DNA of 64,000 nt. Origin: Undaria pinnatifida (Eukaryota; Sar; Phaeophyceae; Laminariales; Alariaceae). The notes under the pieces are model-generated. The model was not told the origin of the DNA and ran no database searches. It saw nothing but the letters and a program-made list of their open reading frames with translations. Shown here one piece after another: positions 20,701 to 62,403 of this stretch (position 1 is the stretch's first letter; every line of letters starts with the position of its first letter). Made by a program: the position numbers and the translations under genes. The stretch spans positions 3,680,655 through 3,744,654 of the forward strand of contig JABAKD010000005.1 in assembly GCA_012845835.1 (NCBI GenBank). The letters are read 5' to 3'.

Positions 20701-20859
20701 AACATGGTGATGGTGATGGTGGAGTTTTTTTTGTTTAATTCAAAACTACCAATACGCTGCCTGGTACCGGTACTTATTAAGACAGCTGTGAGATCGAGGA
20801 TTTAACCGAAAATTATCTTTCTTTGTGTTATTGTGTTTGGACCCTGATGCGTTGTCTTG

Positions 20860-21015
20860 TTGTCGCTGGTGGTGGTGGTGTTGTTTCGTGTTGTCATCTC
20901 GAACCTGGTGCTGTTGTTGTGGTTGTTGTTGTTGGTGTTGGTGTTGTTCTCGCTTTGTTGTTTTTGTTGTTGTTGTTGTTGTTGTTGTGTTGTTGTGTTG
21001 TTGTTGTTCTCGCTT
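20860..21015 (+). repeat. (GTT)n/(GGT)n microsatellite
   Basis: TGGTGGTGGTGTTG, then GTTGTTGTTGTTGTTG with interruptions. This explains the Cys/Val/Gln/Asn-rich open frames here. Confidence 0.9.
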
Positions 21016-21316
21016 TTCTCGTTGCCATTAATTGTTGTTTTGACGTAAAACCAATGGCCATAATGGGGTCGGAATTCTGCAAGAAGCAGTTGTAGCCAGT
21101 GGTTATTGGCAACCTCCCGAGGGGAGGCGGGGGGCCGGAGAGGAGAGAATGGTGTGGTCGTTACTCCGTGATGCCGTAGCGCGGCTGTTCTCCTTTGTAG
21201 TTGAGGCACACCTGATCTTCCTTTTTGGTCGATCTGATTTTTTTTTTCGGTTTTTTCAAATGTTATGCATGGCCCCAACGAATGCTATACCAGGTACATA
21301 TACATATACCCGGCTA
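21016..21316. other. No gene seen
   Basis: Unassigned spacer. TACCAGGTA at 21,289 directly precedes the SINE. Confidence 0.3.
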
Positions 21317-21615
21317 GTCGCCCCGGTGGCGTATCAGGTTATCCTCGAGCCTGGTATAGGTCAGTTTCGTGAGCTCGAATCCCTCCGAGTGCATACTCGT
21401 ATAAATTGGTGGGGACTTTTTCTTGTACACAAATTGACTTGCGGAAAGCGCGGGAGCGTGAGTTAGCAACACTCGATGAAAAATCGACGAGCAGTGGGAT
21501 TGCTGAACCCTATGCGCGACAAAAAATTGAAGGCAAGAACCGGGGGGAAGAAGGGACGACACCTGTGACCACGGCTTGCCCAGAAGCTGGAAAGTAGATG
21601 TGTGTGAAAAAAATT
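21317..21615 (+). mobile_element. SINE-1 copy, full length
   Basis: Head GTCGCCCCGGTGGCGTATCA with box A TGGCGTATCAGG, and box B region GTGAGCTCGAATCCCTCC about 45 bp on. The body runs through GTGGGGACTTTTTCTTGTAC, GGAAAGCGCGGGAGCGTGAG and CACGGCTTGCCCAGAAGC, with tail GTGTGTGAAAAAAATTAATG. Internal Pol III boxes plus an A-rich tail are the standard SINE layout. Confidence 0.85.
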
Positions 21616-22212
21616 AATGAACGCATGTATAAATATAACCAGACCCAGTAGCGCATTTCAACAGCTAACTCACGCTATAACACTTATTGTTTCATGCCTA
21701 CTCAGATCTGCAAATGTCTGGTTTTGTCCCCCTCAATGCGGGTTATACAGTTTCCGTGCGCAGAACAAGGCTGAACGTCTTAGTCCTGTTGACCTTAGCG
21801 CTCTCAGTCTCGCAGCCACGATTTTATACATGTTTTCTGCGGATACAAGGCTGCTGCGCACCGTTTTGTAAGCTCTATTGCCGTTGTTAACCCCCCTCCC
21901 TGGGATGTTTCTTGCTTGTTTCCATTTTCTTCATGTGCGGTGGGGGAACTGGTGGTTAGGGGGCTTCATTGTTTTTCCGTTTTTCGCTATCTGTCCGTTG
22001 GCATTTATTTTTTTTTCATCATGGATATGAGACTCCGAGCTAGTTGGGCTATATATTATATTGTGCACGAAGTATCATAGTATAAGCGGTGGTAAGTTTT
22101 TTTTTGGTGCCATCCCCCAGGTAGGCTCCACGGGCCCACGTTCCATCGCACTCCTTCCCATACTACGCCACATCACAGCCATGCGCAAATATCACTTTGG
22201 TACATCTTACCG
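21616..22212. other. No gene seen
   Basis: Short ORFs without domains or splice support. Confidence 0.35.
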
Positions 22213-22372
22213 TACCATATTATACCATACCATACCATACCATACCATGCCATGCCATACCATACCATTCCATACCATGCCATACCATACCATGCCATAC
22301 CATACCATACCATACCATACCATACCATACCATACCATACCATACCATACCATACCATCTTATACCATACCG
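22213..22372 (+). repeat. (CCATA)n pentanucleotide microsatellite
   Basis: About 30 CCATA units with CCATG and CCATT variants. The long frames on both strands are repeat artefacts. Confidence 0.95.
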
Positions 22373-22397
22373 TACCATGGTGTGGGGCGAGGGGGAG

Positions 22398-22512
22398 ACG
22401 TACTCATTTTTTGCTTGCTTAAGTTATATGACCGTTGACCACGCGTCCGTTTTCAGACGGACCACCGTTCCTACTCGTAATAGAGACACCTCCAACGTCT
22501 TACGGCGCTCAT
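22398..22512 (-). repeat. Family O copy
   Basis: TTTGCTTGCTTAAG, CACCGTTCCTACTCGTAATA and CACCTCCAACGTC, the reverse complement of 3290-3395. Confidence 0.6.
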
Positions 22513-22949
22513 GAGCTGTTTTGGTCCCATGTATTTCCCCTTGTTTTTTGCTTGTCTCTTGACATGTCCTAATCCCGCTTTTCGTGGCCACCATCTATCT
22601 CCATGTATTCCATGACCGTGCTTCGATAGAGGTATATTTAGCGGTTTTTGGTCATTTTTAGTTTTGGTGGACGGGGAGCTTCAGCTCAGGCCAATTCTTA
22701 CACAGTCGGGTCGGTCAGTCGAAAAAAAGGAGGCCTTTTTTCGACAGAAGACCAATTTTTAGGGCTTCTTACAGGTACCCAGCGTCGTTGGGATTTTTGG
22801 ACTCATGACCGAATAGGGCGTCTTAGAGGTACCCAACATCGTTTCGAGTCGTGAACCGTACGTCCAACCTGATGACCGAACAAACGCATTGCTGATATGC
22901 AGAATATTCATACTCGTATGTATACTCGTACGTATGTATATTGGTACCG
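22513..22949. other. No gene seen; short tandem pair
   Basis: TTACAGGTACCCAGCGTCGT and TTAGAGGTACCCAACATCGT at 22,769 and 22,823 form a 54-bp-spaced pair. Nothing else found. Confidence 0.4.
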
Positions 22950-23265
22950 GTCGCCCCGGTGGCGTATCAGGTTATCCTCGAGCCTGGTATAGGTCAGTTT
23001 CGGGAGTTCGAGCCCCACCGAGTGCATACTCGTATAAATTCGTGGGGACTTTTTCTTGTGGACAAATTGACTTGCGGAAAGCGCGAGAGCGTGAGTTAGC
23101 AACACTCGATGAACAATCGACGAGCAGTGGGATTGCTGAACCCTATGCGCGATAAAAATTGAAGGCAAGACCCGGGGGGGAGAAGGGACGACACCTGTGA
23201 CCACGGCTTGTCCAGAAGCTGGAAAGTGAAAGTGTGCAAAAATATATATATATATATATATTGCA
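22950..23265 (+). mobile_element. SINE-1 copy, full length
   Basis: TCGCCCCGGTGGCGTATCAG head, GGGAGTTCGAGCCCCACC box B, full body, GAAGCTGGAAAGTGAAAGTG and a (TA)n tail at 23,242-23,262. It is very close in sequence to the 21,317 copy, suggesting recent activity. Confidence 0.85.
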
Positions 23266-23984
23266 TCTTGTACTTTTGTTTTTTTCGACGATTTTGGGTT
23301 TAGGGGCGCACCCCGTCATTTTCAGAAAATGTGTCCGACGAAAAGTGCTACGTCTAGCGTGGCGCGCGTCCTCTCTCCCGGGGCTGGGCCCTTCAAACCG
23401 ACCCCGGGTATTTAATTGCCACCGGCAGAGCTAAGGGGCTCCCGCCTGATGTCCTTGCCCCTCTCACTGACCTGGTTCCGCCCGGACCCAAACCGCCCAT
23501 GGGTACTCGTAGTACTTTTATTTCGTTTCAATTAGGCTCATCCCATCATGAAATGTCAAAGACGAGAAAATACAGTAGTAAATAGCGCAAAAAGAAGCGA
23601 AACCGAATACGAACCGGAAAACGGAACTCCGGAGTTTCGTTCAAAACGAAACTCCCTCTAGAATGAGGTAAATAGACGTGACCGTTTTTTTTTTTCGTGC
23701 CAAATGTTGACATGGGCTAGGGTAGGGGTTAGTCGGTTCAGGGTTATTTATGTTGGAGCTAGGGGAGGTTGTGGGGCCCAAAAAAGAGAAGCAATTTTGA
23801 AAAAAAAAACTTGTTTTTGTCGTTTTAGACAGAGGAGTTCCGTTCTAAAACAGAACTCCGGCTCGTTCTAGAGCAGAACTCCGGAATCCCGCTTACCGCC
23901 ATCCCAAAACAACTATTAAGAGGACGAAAATCCGATGCAAAGAGGAGGGAAACCCCATGCCCTGTACCATTTTATAACTAATTT
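23266..23984. other. No gene seen; GGAACTCC hairpins
   Basis: Contains the palindrome AACTCCGGAGTT (23,624-23,635), a 10-bp-stem hairpin GGAGTTTCGT/ACGAAACTCC (23,631-23,655) and a second set of CAGAACTCCGG repeats at 23,830-23,885. A GGGTAGGGGTTAG tract lies at 23,719. No supported ORF. Confidence 0.45.
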
Positions 23985-24050
23985 TCAAGGACGTCAGCCG
24001 TGAGTTTGACGAATTTCAGGTCAATACTCATCTTTGCAACCTGCCATTTG
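23985..24050 (+). repeat. Family D variant
   Basis: CAAGGACGTCAGCCGTGAGT, TTTCAGGTCAATACTCATC and TTTGCAACCTGCC. Confidence 0.6.
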
Positions 24051-25175
24051 TATGCTGTTGTACGTTTTTGTTATTCTTTTTTCCAGTATGATGGCCGCAT
24101 TTCCTGATTTTCGCACGCCGAGGTCCTTATTTTGTCATGCCTCCCTGGCTCTTTCTGTCGTAATTTGTAACACCCCTTCGACGCCCAGCCCACACCGCTT
24201 TTTTGCAGTTTTTTTTTTTCGGTCTGGCGTTGTTGTTGTTGGTGGTGGTGGTGGTGGTGGTGGCGGTGTTGGTGTTGTTGATGGTGGTGTGCTTCAATTA
24301 TGACGGAACGGCATCGCGCTATCGCACCGTTTTTTGTGACTTGGTGATCGGCGGTGTCGTTGTTGCTAGTAATATCAGGAAGAGGTGTTGTTGTGATTGT
24401 GATATCATGAGCGTTCACAGCCTGTGACCATAGCAGGGGTATCTCGCTACATACGATAGGATAAATAACAAGGACGGACAATTGGGCGTGCCGATGTGGC
24501 TGGGGACAAGTAACGGTATATGGTGACGGCAGTATAGCGCATTTCATGATTATTGTTCTTTCTAACCGGACTGCGGCACACAGCACACCCACATCGCACG
24601 CCCCAACGCCGGTTGATATACGATACCCTGGCACCATATACCAGGTGCGATACTTTTCCCAGTGTTGTGGTCCCATCATATCGTACGTGAACAGGTAATT
24701 TATGTGGCAGGCACTGCTGCTGCTGCTGCTGTTGTGGTTTTTGTTCGTATCGTATCATATCGTATATGTCGAGGAAAAAAGTACCGTGGCGGCAAGGATG
24801 CACAGCCGGCACGTCTATAGCAGCTGGTCCATCAGATTCCGTAAAAAGGAAAAGCGCATTTTTTTTTTTGGGGGGGGGGGGAGGTTGAGGGTTATTTGTT
24901 GCCGCCATTTTGTTGTTTTGTGGTCTTTGCGACTACTATCCCTGCGGCTTGTTTAATTTTTTCGTCATTTTTCGTTGTTTGCTTAGGTATACTGCTGTAC
25001 ACGATTTTTTTTTTTTTTTGTGGGTTTTTCTAGGCGTTTCAGCCGCCTTTACCACATCACCGTTGGATTACTTTCCAGGAAAACATATTTACGGAAATCA
25101 GGGAATTTCGCGAGCCCCATTTGTGGTTCCAGTATTTATGAGAACGATAAATTCGAAGACGGCAGTGAGTGTGGC
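24051..25175. other. No gene seen; simple repeats
   Basis: (GGT)n at 24,237-24,266, a (CTG)n run at 24,715-24,732, and T/G homopolymers at 24,859-24,881 and 25,006-25,019. The open frames follow these runs. Confidence 0.4.
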
Positions 25176-25177
25176 TC

Positions 25178-25530
25178 CCAATAGTGCCGGTATACCCACC
25201 CAATACACCGGCACTATTCAGGACACCGGCACTGTTGGCCGCCAGCCCAATATACCGGCACTATTCAGGACACCGGCACTAGTGGCCGCCAACTCAATAT
25301 GACGGCGCTATACAGTAGTACACCGGCACTATTGGCCGCCAGATTAATGATAAATGTACTATTGAAGACTCCGGCACTATTGGCAATACATAATACCGGC
25401 ACTATTCGAGGCACAGGCACTGTCGACAATATTTTGTTGACGATATTGAATATCGGCACTATTCAGGACACCGGCACTGTTGGCTGCCAGCCCAACATGC
25501 CGGCACTACTCAGGACGCCCGCGCTATTGG
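25178..25530 (+). repeat. Tandem repeat L (ACCGGCACTATTCAGGACAC)
   Basis: Degenerate units of about 47 bp made of two half-units, CACCGGCACTRTTGGCCGCC and ATACCGGCACTATTCAGGAC, repeated seven or more times. Open frames on both strands show a period matching the DNA unit, so I regard them as repeat-derived. Confidence 0.8.
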
Positions 25531-27470
25531 GAATTGGGTTACTACTATAGATTGAAAGTTACTAAACAGTTGCAATCGTTTCAAGCGATTCCACCGGCAC
25601 TATAGAGAGCAGTGGCACGGTTCAAATGGCACTATTGAGAGAGACCCCCAGTGTATTGCCCGAAACACTTCATTCGTCCATCTGGTGCCGAGGGCCGAGG
25701 ACAAGAGTTGGCCCGCCTGCTAAATTCTTTGACATCATTGTCGTCGCGGCAACCCGTTCGTCCCCCCCGCGCGCAACTACACAGCAATGCTCGAAGCGTT
25801 CTATGAAGCACAGCGGGGGGCACGATTTTCAGATGGCTCGGTTTACGAGAAATGGGATGGCTTGGCACGGGCACAAAAACAGCTACTCGTACTGCTGTTA
25901 CAAACACCCTCTTGGCAGTTGATTATATCTTGATTATAGTATAGTGACCGCAGAAAAACGGCGATTGGCGATATTTTTCAAGCGTTTACGAGTAGTAGTG
26001 TGAGCGCGCGCGCAGCTGTACGAGTAGGATCATGCTGCCTGCACCCGTCCCGTACGAGTCAGTCTTTGCATTGTTGTAAATCGGACACCACTTTTTGTCA
26101 TTCCATCAACCAGCAGTTGGCGATGAATTATCGTCATTTTTCGGCGTTTTTTCTCCTAAATTTCGAAGGGGTCAAATGGCTTGGCACGGGATACTAAAAG
26201 CTAGATACAACCCATTCCCATTTAAAGAGAGTACCGCAAGGTATACTTGGCCTGAAGCACCCGTCCGCCTCCTAAACCGTACCGGCAAAGTATGCTTGGC
26301 CTGAAGCACCCCTCCGTCTCTTAAACCGTGTCGCCCCTTGTACGTGCTCGTGTGAACATGATACTGGTATGTGTGGAGTACAGGGATGGAGTATTCATAC
26401 GAGAACATGCCCCGTTTCCCACACTGCGAGAATTTTCCTAGTCAAACTTTAAGTGGTTTGTAGCACAAAACGTGATGCAGTCCCAAAAGGTCATCCCGTT
26501 TTACTGCTACTATTAATAGCTGTGTGTTGCTTTACATTAAACTAATATTTCCACCCATCTACTGCTGTACCAGGTAAAAAAAAAAATGGTATTATATGAA
26601 TCATGTCGTATGTATTTAAATAATGTAACGATGCGTCTTGTCATTATTTTCATTTCATCCGACTGGCTTGTCCCCCGACACACATGAGATATGTGTGTAC
26701 CTGGTATGATATCGTCTAGCTAATGATGGCCTGTCATTGTTTTCATTGTGTTTCAAGCCTAAGTCCGAGTACTTTGTCCCGAAACACGTGGGTGCAGGGT
26801 GCAGTGACATTTTTTTTTCTTCTTGTAGTACACATTATTTGTATAGACGTATGTTCATCGAAAAAACAAAACGGGATCATTGCTGAGAAAGCAAAAGTGA
26901 GATTGCGGAAACCCCGTCTGATGAAGGATAAATTCTGAATGCATGTTATCAAAAATTTTGCGAACGGCACACTGCGGTGTTGGTGGCAATCCACGGCGGC
27001 GGCGCCCGACACACTGCACTGCACTGCACGGCAACGGCTGCTTGGTCGCCGTACTGACCGTTGGACCCTGGGCTTGGCCGCGGCAGTTGCGGTTGCACAA
27101 GAACACAACGTTTTCGTCTCGTGTGAAGCGATTGACAGCTGCTGTAGTAGAGGTGGTGGCGCATAGTAATAGTTGTTCCAATTGAGAATCCATCAGCATC
27201 GTCATCAGCAGCATCAACCAACACCCACGAGACCATCAGCATCCACATCGTCGGTACCTGGGATCAACATCAGCGGCAATAAAGCAGAAGCTGCAGCGGC
27301 AGCCGCAGAGTGGTAGAAGCATAACCACGACGACGTTAACCACCTGCATAACCAGCAGCGGCAGCAGCATCATCAGCAGCAGCCCGTTGGTGGTGTTGGT
27401 GGCGGGGGTGGCATTGGTGGGGGAGACCACAAAAGTGTAGGCTCATCTCTGCATCAGCGGGAAAGCTTTT
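25531..27470. other. No supported gene
   Basis: A tandem pair TTGGCCTGAAGCACCCSTCC lies at 26,248 and 26,297. A GC-rich patch at 26,960-27,135 is open on both strands but shows no domain. A CAGCAGCAT-rich tract lies at 27,200-27,400. A C(14) run at 27,485-27,500 precedes the presumed 5' region of the ArfGAP gene. Confidence 0.35.
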
Positions 27471-27539
27471 TAAGCCACACCCCACCCCCCCCCCCCCCAC
27501 CCCCCGCTCCACGTGTAATTGTTGCCAAGGCTCAAGAGA

Positions 27540-28049
27540 CCAGCATCGTAACTTGACTTTCCACTGCCGACATCCATCCGATTACCGCTCCACCATCGCG
27601 GTACCGCGCTGCCTAGCGGTACCGCTCTACCTCGCGTCCGCGGTAGCTGGTGGCGGTGGTAGAGGCGCTGGTATATATCAGCGGCGGTGGCGGTTAGGGC
27701 GGGTCTGGGGGGAACGGGAGGGGGGTGATTGGTGGGGCGTAGCACAGACCTACCCGGGCGGGTCGACTCCTGGCTATCGCTGTTCCACAGCGTCGGCAGC
27801 AGGAGGGAGGTGGGAGCTACGTATTATTGGTGGCTATATACAGTGTTTATTTACCCGCGGAACAGCGTTTTGCCGGCAGTGGGCGCCTATTCGAAAGAAG
27901 GCGGCTATTCGGCTATTATTTATTGGAGGCATCGTAGCGAACAGCGTTTTGCGGGCAAGTGGACGCTTGTTTCGAGTTACGTTTTGGAGGGATCGACGTC
28001 TTGGAGCTTTGGGCGGGGAGGGACCGACGCATAGGAGCAAGCCTTTGGG
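27540..28049 (+). promoter_or_regulatory. Possible 5' region of the ArfGAP gene
   Basis: GC-rich, CpG-containing stretch before the tentative first ATG, with CGCGGTACCGCGCTGCC palindromic words at 27,598-27,615 and direct repeats GCGAACAGCGTTTTGCSGGC at 27,858 and 27,936. No TATA box or initiator is convincing. A 202-codon frame (27,553-28,161) overlaps exon 1 in another frame and lacks any domain. Confidence 0.25.
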
Positions 28050-58006
<29,957 letters not shown>

Positions 58007-59262
58007 GCGTGAAGTGGTTCATCGTTTAGAGTTCAACGCTAGAAAGCGTTAAGCGTTAGATGTTTCACCGTTAAGAGCTAAGCGTGGAGTGGTTCATCGT
58101 TGAGCGTTGAAGCGCTGGAGAGCGTTAAGCGTTTGGAGCTGGAGTGTTAGGCGTGCAAGTGTTTCATCGCTAAGCGTTAGGCGCCGAAGAGAGTTGAGCG
58201 TGGAGTGGTTCGTCGTTAAGCGTTGAGCGCTAGAGCGCGTTAAGCGTCACGTGTTTTATTGTTCAGAGTGAAGCGCTGGAGAGCGTTCAGCGTGAAGGTT
58301 TTCGTTGTTAAGCGCTGGGCGCTGCAGAGCGTTGAGCATGGAAGTGTTTCATCGCTAAGCGTTAAGCGTGGAACGTTTCACCTTCGAGCGTTAAGGGTGA
58401 AGTGACTCATCGTTAAGTGCGAAGAGTTTCGTCTTTTAGCACTGGCGCATTAAGCGTTTGAGCGTGTGTTTAGCGCAGAACGGTTTTTTCGCTAGGCGTT
58501 TGAGGAATGTAGGCGCGAATTTTCTGACCTCGATCGTGAAGTGTGTCGAGCTTTGAAGGTTTAAGCGCTTGGATTTTCTAGCGTGGGATGCTTTTGGCGC
58601 CGGGCGTTAAAGAGCTTGAAGCGCGCGAAATGTTCCGGCGTTGCACGTTGTAGCGCTCTTGCTGAAATTGTTTAGCTCTGGGCTTGTTTCGCGTTTGGGC
58701 GTGACCCTTTTTTTGCGTTGAGCGCTTTAGCGTTAAGCGTTTTAGCGTGAACGGTTTGATTTGGTTGAGCTTTTTAGACGTTTTAGCGCGACGCGTTTTT
58801 AAGGTGTTAGCACGTGAGAAGCGAAAGGGCTGTTTGGAGGTTTCAACGTTTTAGCGCTGAACATATTTTTGCGTTCTTGACGGTGAGCGTTTTTGGCGGC
58901 CAGCGTTTTTTTTTTGCGCTGGGCGGTTTTAGCGATAACTTTTTCAGCGCTGAGTTTTTCTTTTTTGGGGGGGAGGCTTTATATGATAGCAACTCAGCGT
59001 GTTTTGCGCTGAGCGTTTTTCGCGCTGAGCATTTTCAGCTCTGTGCATTGTTAGCGCTGTTTTTTTGTTGTGTTTGTAACGTTGAGCGTGTTGGGCGCTG
59101 AGCGTTTTCCTCGGTGAAAGTTTCTAGCACTGAGGTGTTATAGCCCTGAGGGGCGTTAGCCGTGAGCGTTTTTAGCGCTAAAGCGCTAAGCATATGTAGC
59201 GCTGAAAGTTTGAGCGTTTGCGTGTTTAAGCATGAAGCACGCGCGAGAAGCGTTGGGATTTA
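58007..59262 (+). repeat. AGCGTT-type repeat at the 3' end of the ArfGAP gene
   Basis: Starts at the stop codon: GCGTTAAGCGTGAAGTGGTT, CATCGTTAAGCGTTGAGCGC and GGAGAGCGTTAAGCGTG units recur with a loose ~45-bp period, decaying to TTTTAGCGCTGAGCG words by 59,260. It probably forms part of the 3' UTR. I see no AATAAA within it. Confidence 0.8.
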
Positions 59263-59271
59263 CTTGACTAA

Positions 59272-59398
59272 GCTTGGCGTGGCTTGGCTTGGCTTGGCTT
59301 GGCTTGGCTTGGCTTGGCTTGGCTTGGCGCGGCATGCCGTGACTTGGCTTGACTTTTGGCGTTTGGCTTGGCTTGGCTCGGCTTGGCTCGGCTTGAGG
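59272..59398 (+). repeat. (GGCTT)n pentanucleotide microsatellite
   Basis: About ten perfect GGCTT units, then interrupted ones. The Leu/Ala/Trp and Ser/Gln/Ala frames on either strand are artefacts. Confidence 0.95.
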
Positions 59399-59758
59399 GA
59401 AGGAACGACGGAGGGGGAGCTGGGAGAGGAAAAGAGCGGACGCCTAGAGAGAAAAGCGTTACGGCAGGCACGCGCAAGCAACACCGCCAGCACTGTTGTA
59501 TTGTTGTGTCTGCGTTGTCTTGTTTTGTCTTGGCCTGTACCCTGTTTTGCCTCTCTTGGGTGTTCTGGCCAGAGGGGAAGGAAGGAGGGAAGGGTGTGCC
59601 TGCTGTACTTAGAGGCGATTTTTTTTTGTGGACCTTGGGAGGCAGGGCGAGAGGGGGGATGGAGGGGTGCTAGAAATGATCGAAAGCTCTGCGATGGAAA
59701 CCCTGTTGATATGCCGGGTGAGATTTGATTTTGGAGGTAGGTGGTGGAGGTGTATGCG

Positions 59759-59800
<42 letters not shown>

Positions 59801-60000
59801 GAGGGGGTAGGGCCTCTCCTTGACTCCCCCACCCCCCCCACCCCCCCCCCCTCCACGACTCCCTCCCCCTCATGGACGCCCCGCGATTTATCCCTCTTGT
59901 TACAATACAGTACATGACCTTCAAAAATGTTCCGAAGCTAAATCCCAGTAGTTTTGTCCCTCAAATGATGGGGACGATTTAGTTGTAAAAGGTTTATATT
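59399..60000. other. No gene seen; G and C homopolymers
   Basis: G(about 39) at 59,761-59,799 and C-rich 59,826-59,852. A decayed MITE C (CTAAATCCCAGTAGTTTTGT onwards) lies at 59,930-59,996. Confidence 0.45.
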
Positions 60001-61440
60001 TTATGGAAGCTGCGGCGTCGGTAGGGGGGGGGGGGGGGGGAGGGGGGGTCGTATCTTTTGGAATTGACGTTGGTTTTGGTTGGTTGGTTGGTTGGTGTGG
60101 TTGGTTTGATTGGCGTAGCAGGTACCAGAACGGCTTTTTTTCTTTTCTTTCATTCTGTTGTGTTTGCTCGTTTTGTTTTTTTAAGAACTTGCTTACAGGC
60201 GTTTTTCGTGTTTTCGTGTTTTTTTTTTGTTTTTTTTGAGTTCATGAGTGCGGCTGTCACACGTAATAGCGAGGGCGTGCTTGCTTGGTGGTTTGCTGGT
60301 TGCTCCCCCTGGACGTAAGAGGGGGGCGGCGCGGAGCGACGCGCATAATATTAGTGCGGACGGGGGCATACCTAAGCGCTCGATGTAGTGGGCGGGGTTG
60401 GGCGTCCGCCGCGCTTGCTTGTCCATACGTCTCCCTGCCTACCTGCCTGTGTCTGTCGTTACCAGCGATATCGAGCTGCATGCACAGGTTTAAGAGGCGG
60501 TATTTGTGGGGGGGGGGGGGAGGGAGGGGAGGTCGGTGGAGGGATGGGAGGGGCTCGTTGCCTGCGTGCGCCCATCGCGACGGAGAAAGCTGCACTTGTT
60601 GTCGGTGTTTGTTCAACGAGCGGCGCGGCTTCTGAGCCTGATCAGATTGATTCGGTCTGGTTTGGTTTGGTTCGAAGGCTCTGCGTATTGGCTCTGTGCG
60701 CGGACTCTGGGTGTTGGCTGGCTCTGGGTTTTGGCTGGGCGTTGTGTGCGTGTCCTTGCTCTTATCATAGTTGTTTTTACGTCTCGTCCTCGCCCGCTGA
60801 TATGCGTGCGATAGAAGGAGAGTGGATGATGCCCTCGCATTGGCGGCAGGGATTAGACTGGGACTGGGGCGTTGCTTACAGTAGAGTGCTTTGTTGTTTT
60901 CTCCCCCCCCCCCCCCTCCCCCACGGCTGTGCAGTAATAATAGTTAGGGAAAAGGGTACCGGCGGTATTATATTTTAGTATATAGATGGATAAAAGTGCG
61001 TACTGAAATTGACCTGTACCAGTACCTTGTTTTCTGTTGATTCCTTGGTTGTTTTTTCGAGCGTGTTTGAAAGGTGTAACGCCAAATGTAACCGCCGACA
61101 GTGGGCCCGCCGTTGTTGCTGTTCGCTAACACATGCCGGTACGAAACCTACTGGAACGAAATGCGTTTTATGTTGAACATTGGACGCCGAATGTTGAATG
61201 TTGGCCCCTTCCCCCCCCCCCCCCCCCCCCCCCCTCCGCCCGCCCGCCCTTGGTCTCTCTGCGCTCTGCATTAGGCAACGTGTTATTCGTTTTTTTTTTC
61301 AAAGTGATAGGGCGGGCGGGCATTTGTTCCTCCGGTTTGATTGGCTGGGCATCATTATTTCCCCCGCTGGATGAGATGCAGAATGATTGGACGTTTCATG
61401 ATGATGAGTTGACGTTTCTTGAAATTGATTTATAGCATTT
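60001..61440. other. No supported gene
   Basis: Poly-G at 60,025-60,041 and 60,509-60,521; poly-C at 60,902-60,915 and 61,206-61,234. Frame 61,317-61,435 ends MQNDWTFHDDELTFLEIDL after a TTTCAAAGTGATAG acceptor-like site. That could be a terminal exon but is unsupported. Confidence 0.35.
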
Positions 61441-61454
61441 CATTATAATAAACT

Positions 61455-61500
61455 GACGGTATAAAAGCGGGGGGGTTTTACGCTCAAAGTATACGTGCAT
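61455..61500 (+). promoter_or_regulatory. Possible TATA box
   Basis: GGTATAAAAGCGGGGGG at 61,459 is a good TATA match, about 30 bp before 61,490. An ATG at 61,495 opens a 157-codon frame without a domain. Only suggestive. Confidence 0.2.
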
Positions 61501-62403
61501 TTTGTTTGTTTTTTTGTGTGCGCGGCTCCTGTATTTTGCCGGCGCGCGTTGGCCTCACAGCCCAGTGACCTTTTGAACGAGATGGAAATTGGCAATACAG
61601 TATGTACTCTGTTTTTTGGCATTATATGCGTGAACCTTTCAAGGGAGAGGCGTAGCGGGAAAATGGGGTGGATGGGAGGGGGTGGGGGGTTGAGGAGGTG
61701 TTGGGGGGAAGGGGGGGCGGGGGGCGGGGCGGGGGGAAATATGTCTGTCAGAGGATGCTTTCGTGCGTTTACCCGGCGCGGCACGAGGAAAAACGAGCCC
61801 CATATTTTGGTTATCTTTCCTCTTAGTATAGGGACCCGTGTAGAAGCTGTACTGAAGGAACCGCTTGAAACAGGGCGGGCGTTCTGTTGTCTTTTACTGT
61901 TTTTTTTGCTCTCGGCGCGCCCCCTTCCTGGTAAAGTGGTCTGCTTTAATACCTGTATCTTGTACTGATTGTGCTGTGCGGTAGTGTCACATCGTCTATT
62001 TTTTTGTGTCTATATTTTTATTCTTGAACATTCTTAGTTTTTGGTCTTTCCCTGCGAAAGCCACAATAGGCGGGAGTGGGATGCCCAGCGTAGCAACACT
62101 CTTGTCTGTGGTGCTTTCCCGCTGCTTTCGACGAAAAAAACAACCGTTTTATAATATGAACCTCAGTAGATTAACCCCCACCGCCCACCGCTATGGCGGT
62201 CTATGATGACGTTTGAGTTTTAAAATTAAAACAGCAACTATTCTACATTTATTTGGGCGTATATAGGTTCCCAATGAGAAGTGAATGAGAACGCCCACCC
62301 GCCAACGGCGGCGGTGGTGATGACGGCGGTCATGACGGTGTGGTATTAAATGGTTTTCTGTCGTTTTTTTTTCTGTTGTTTTTTTCTTTTCTTTTTTTTA
62401 TAG
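61501..62403. other. No supported gene
   Basis: The 61,495-61,968 frame has a hydrophobic start and a Gly-rich middle tied to a G-rich tract (61,675-61,738). 62,290-62,340 has GGCGGCGGTGGTGATGACGG repeats. Confidence 0.3.
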
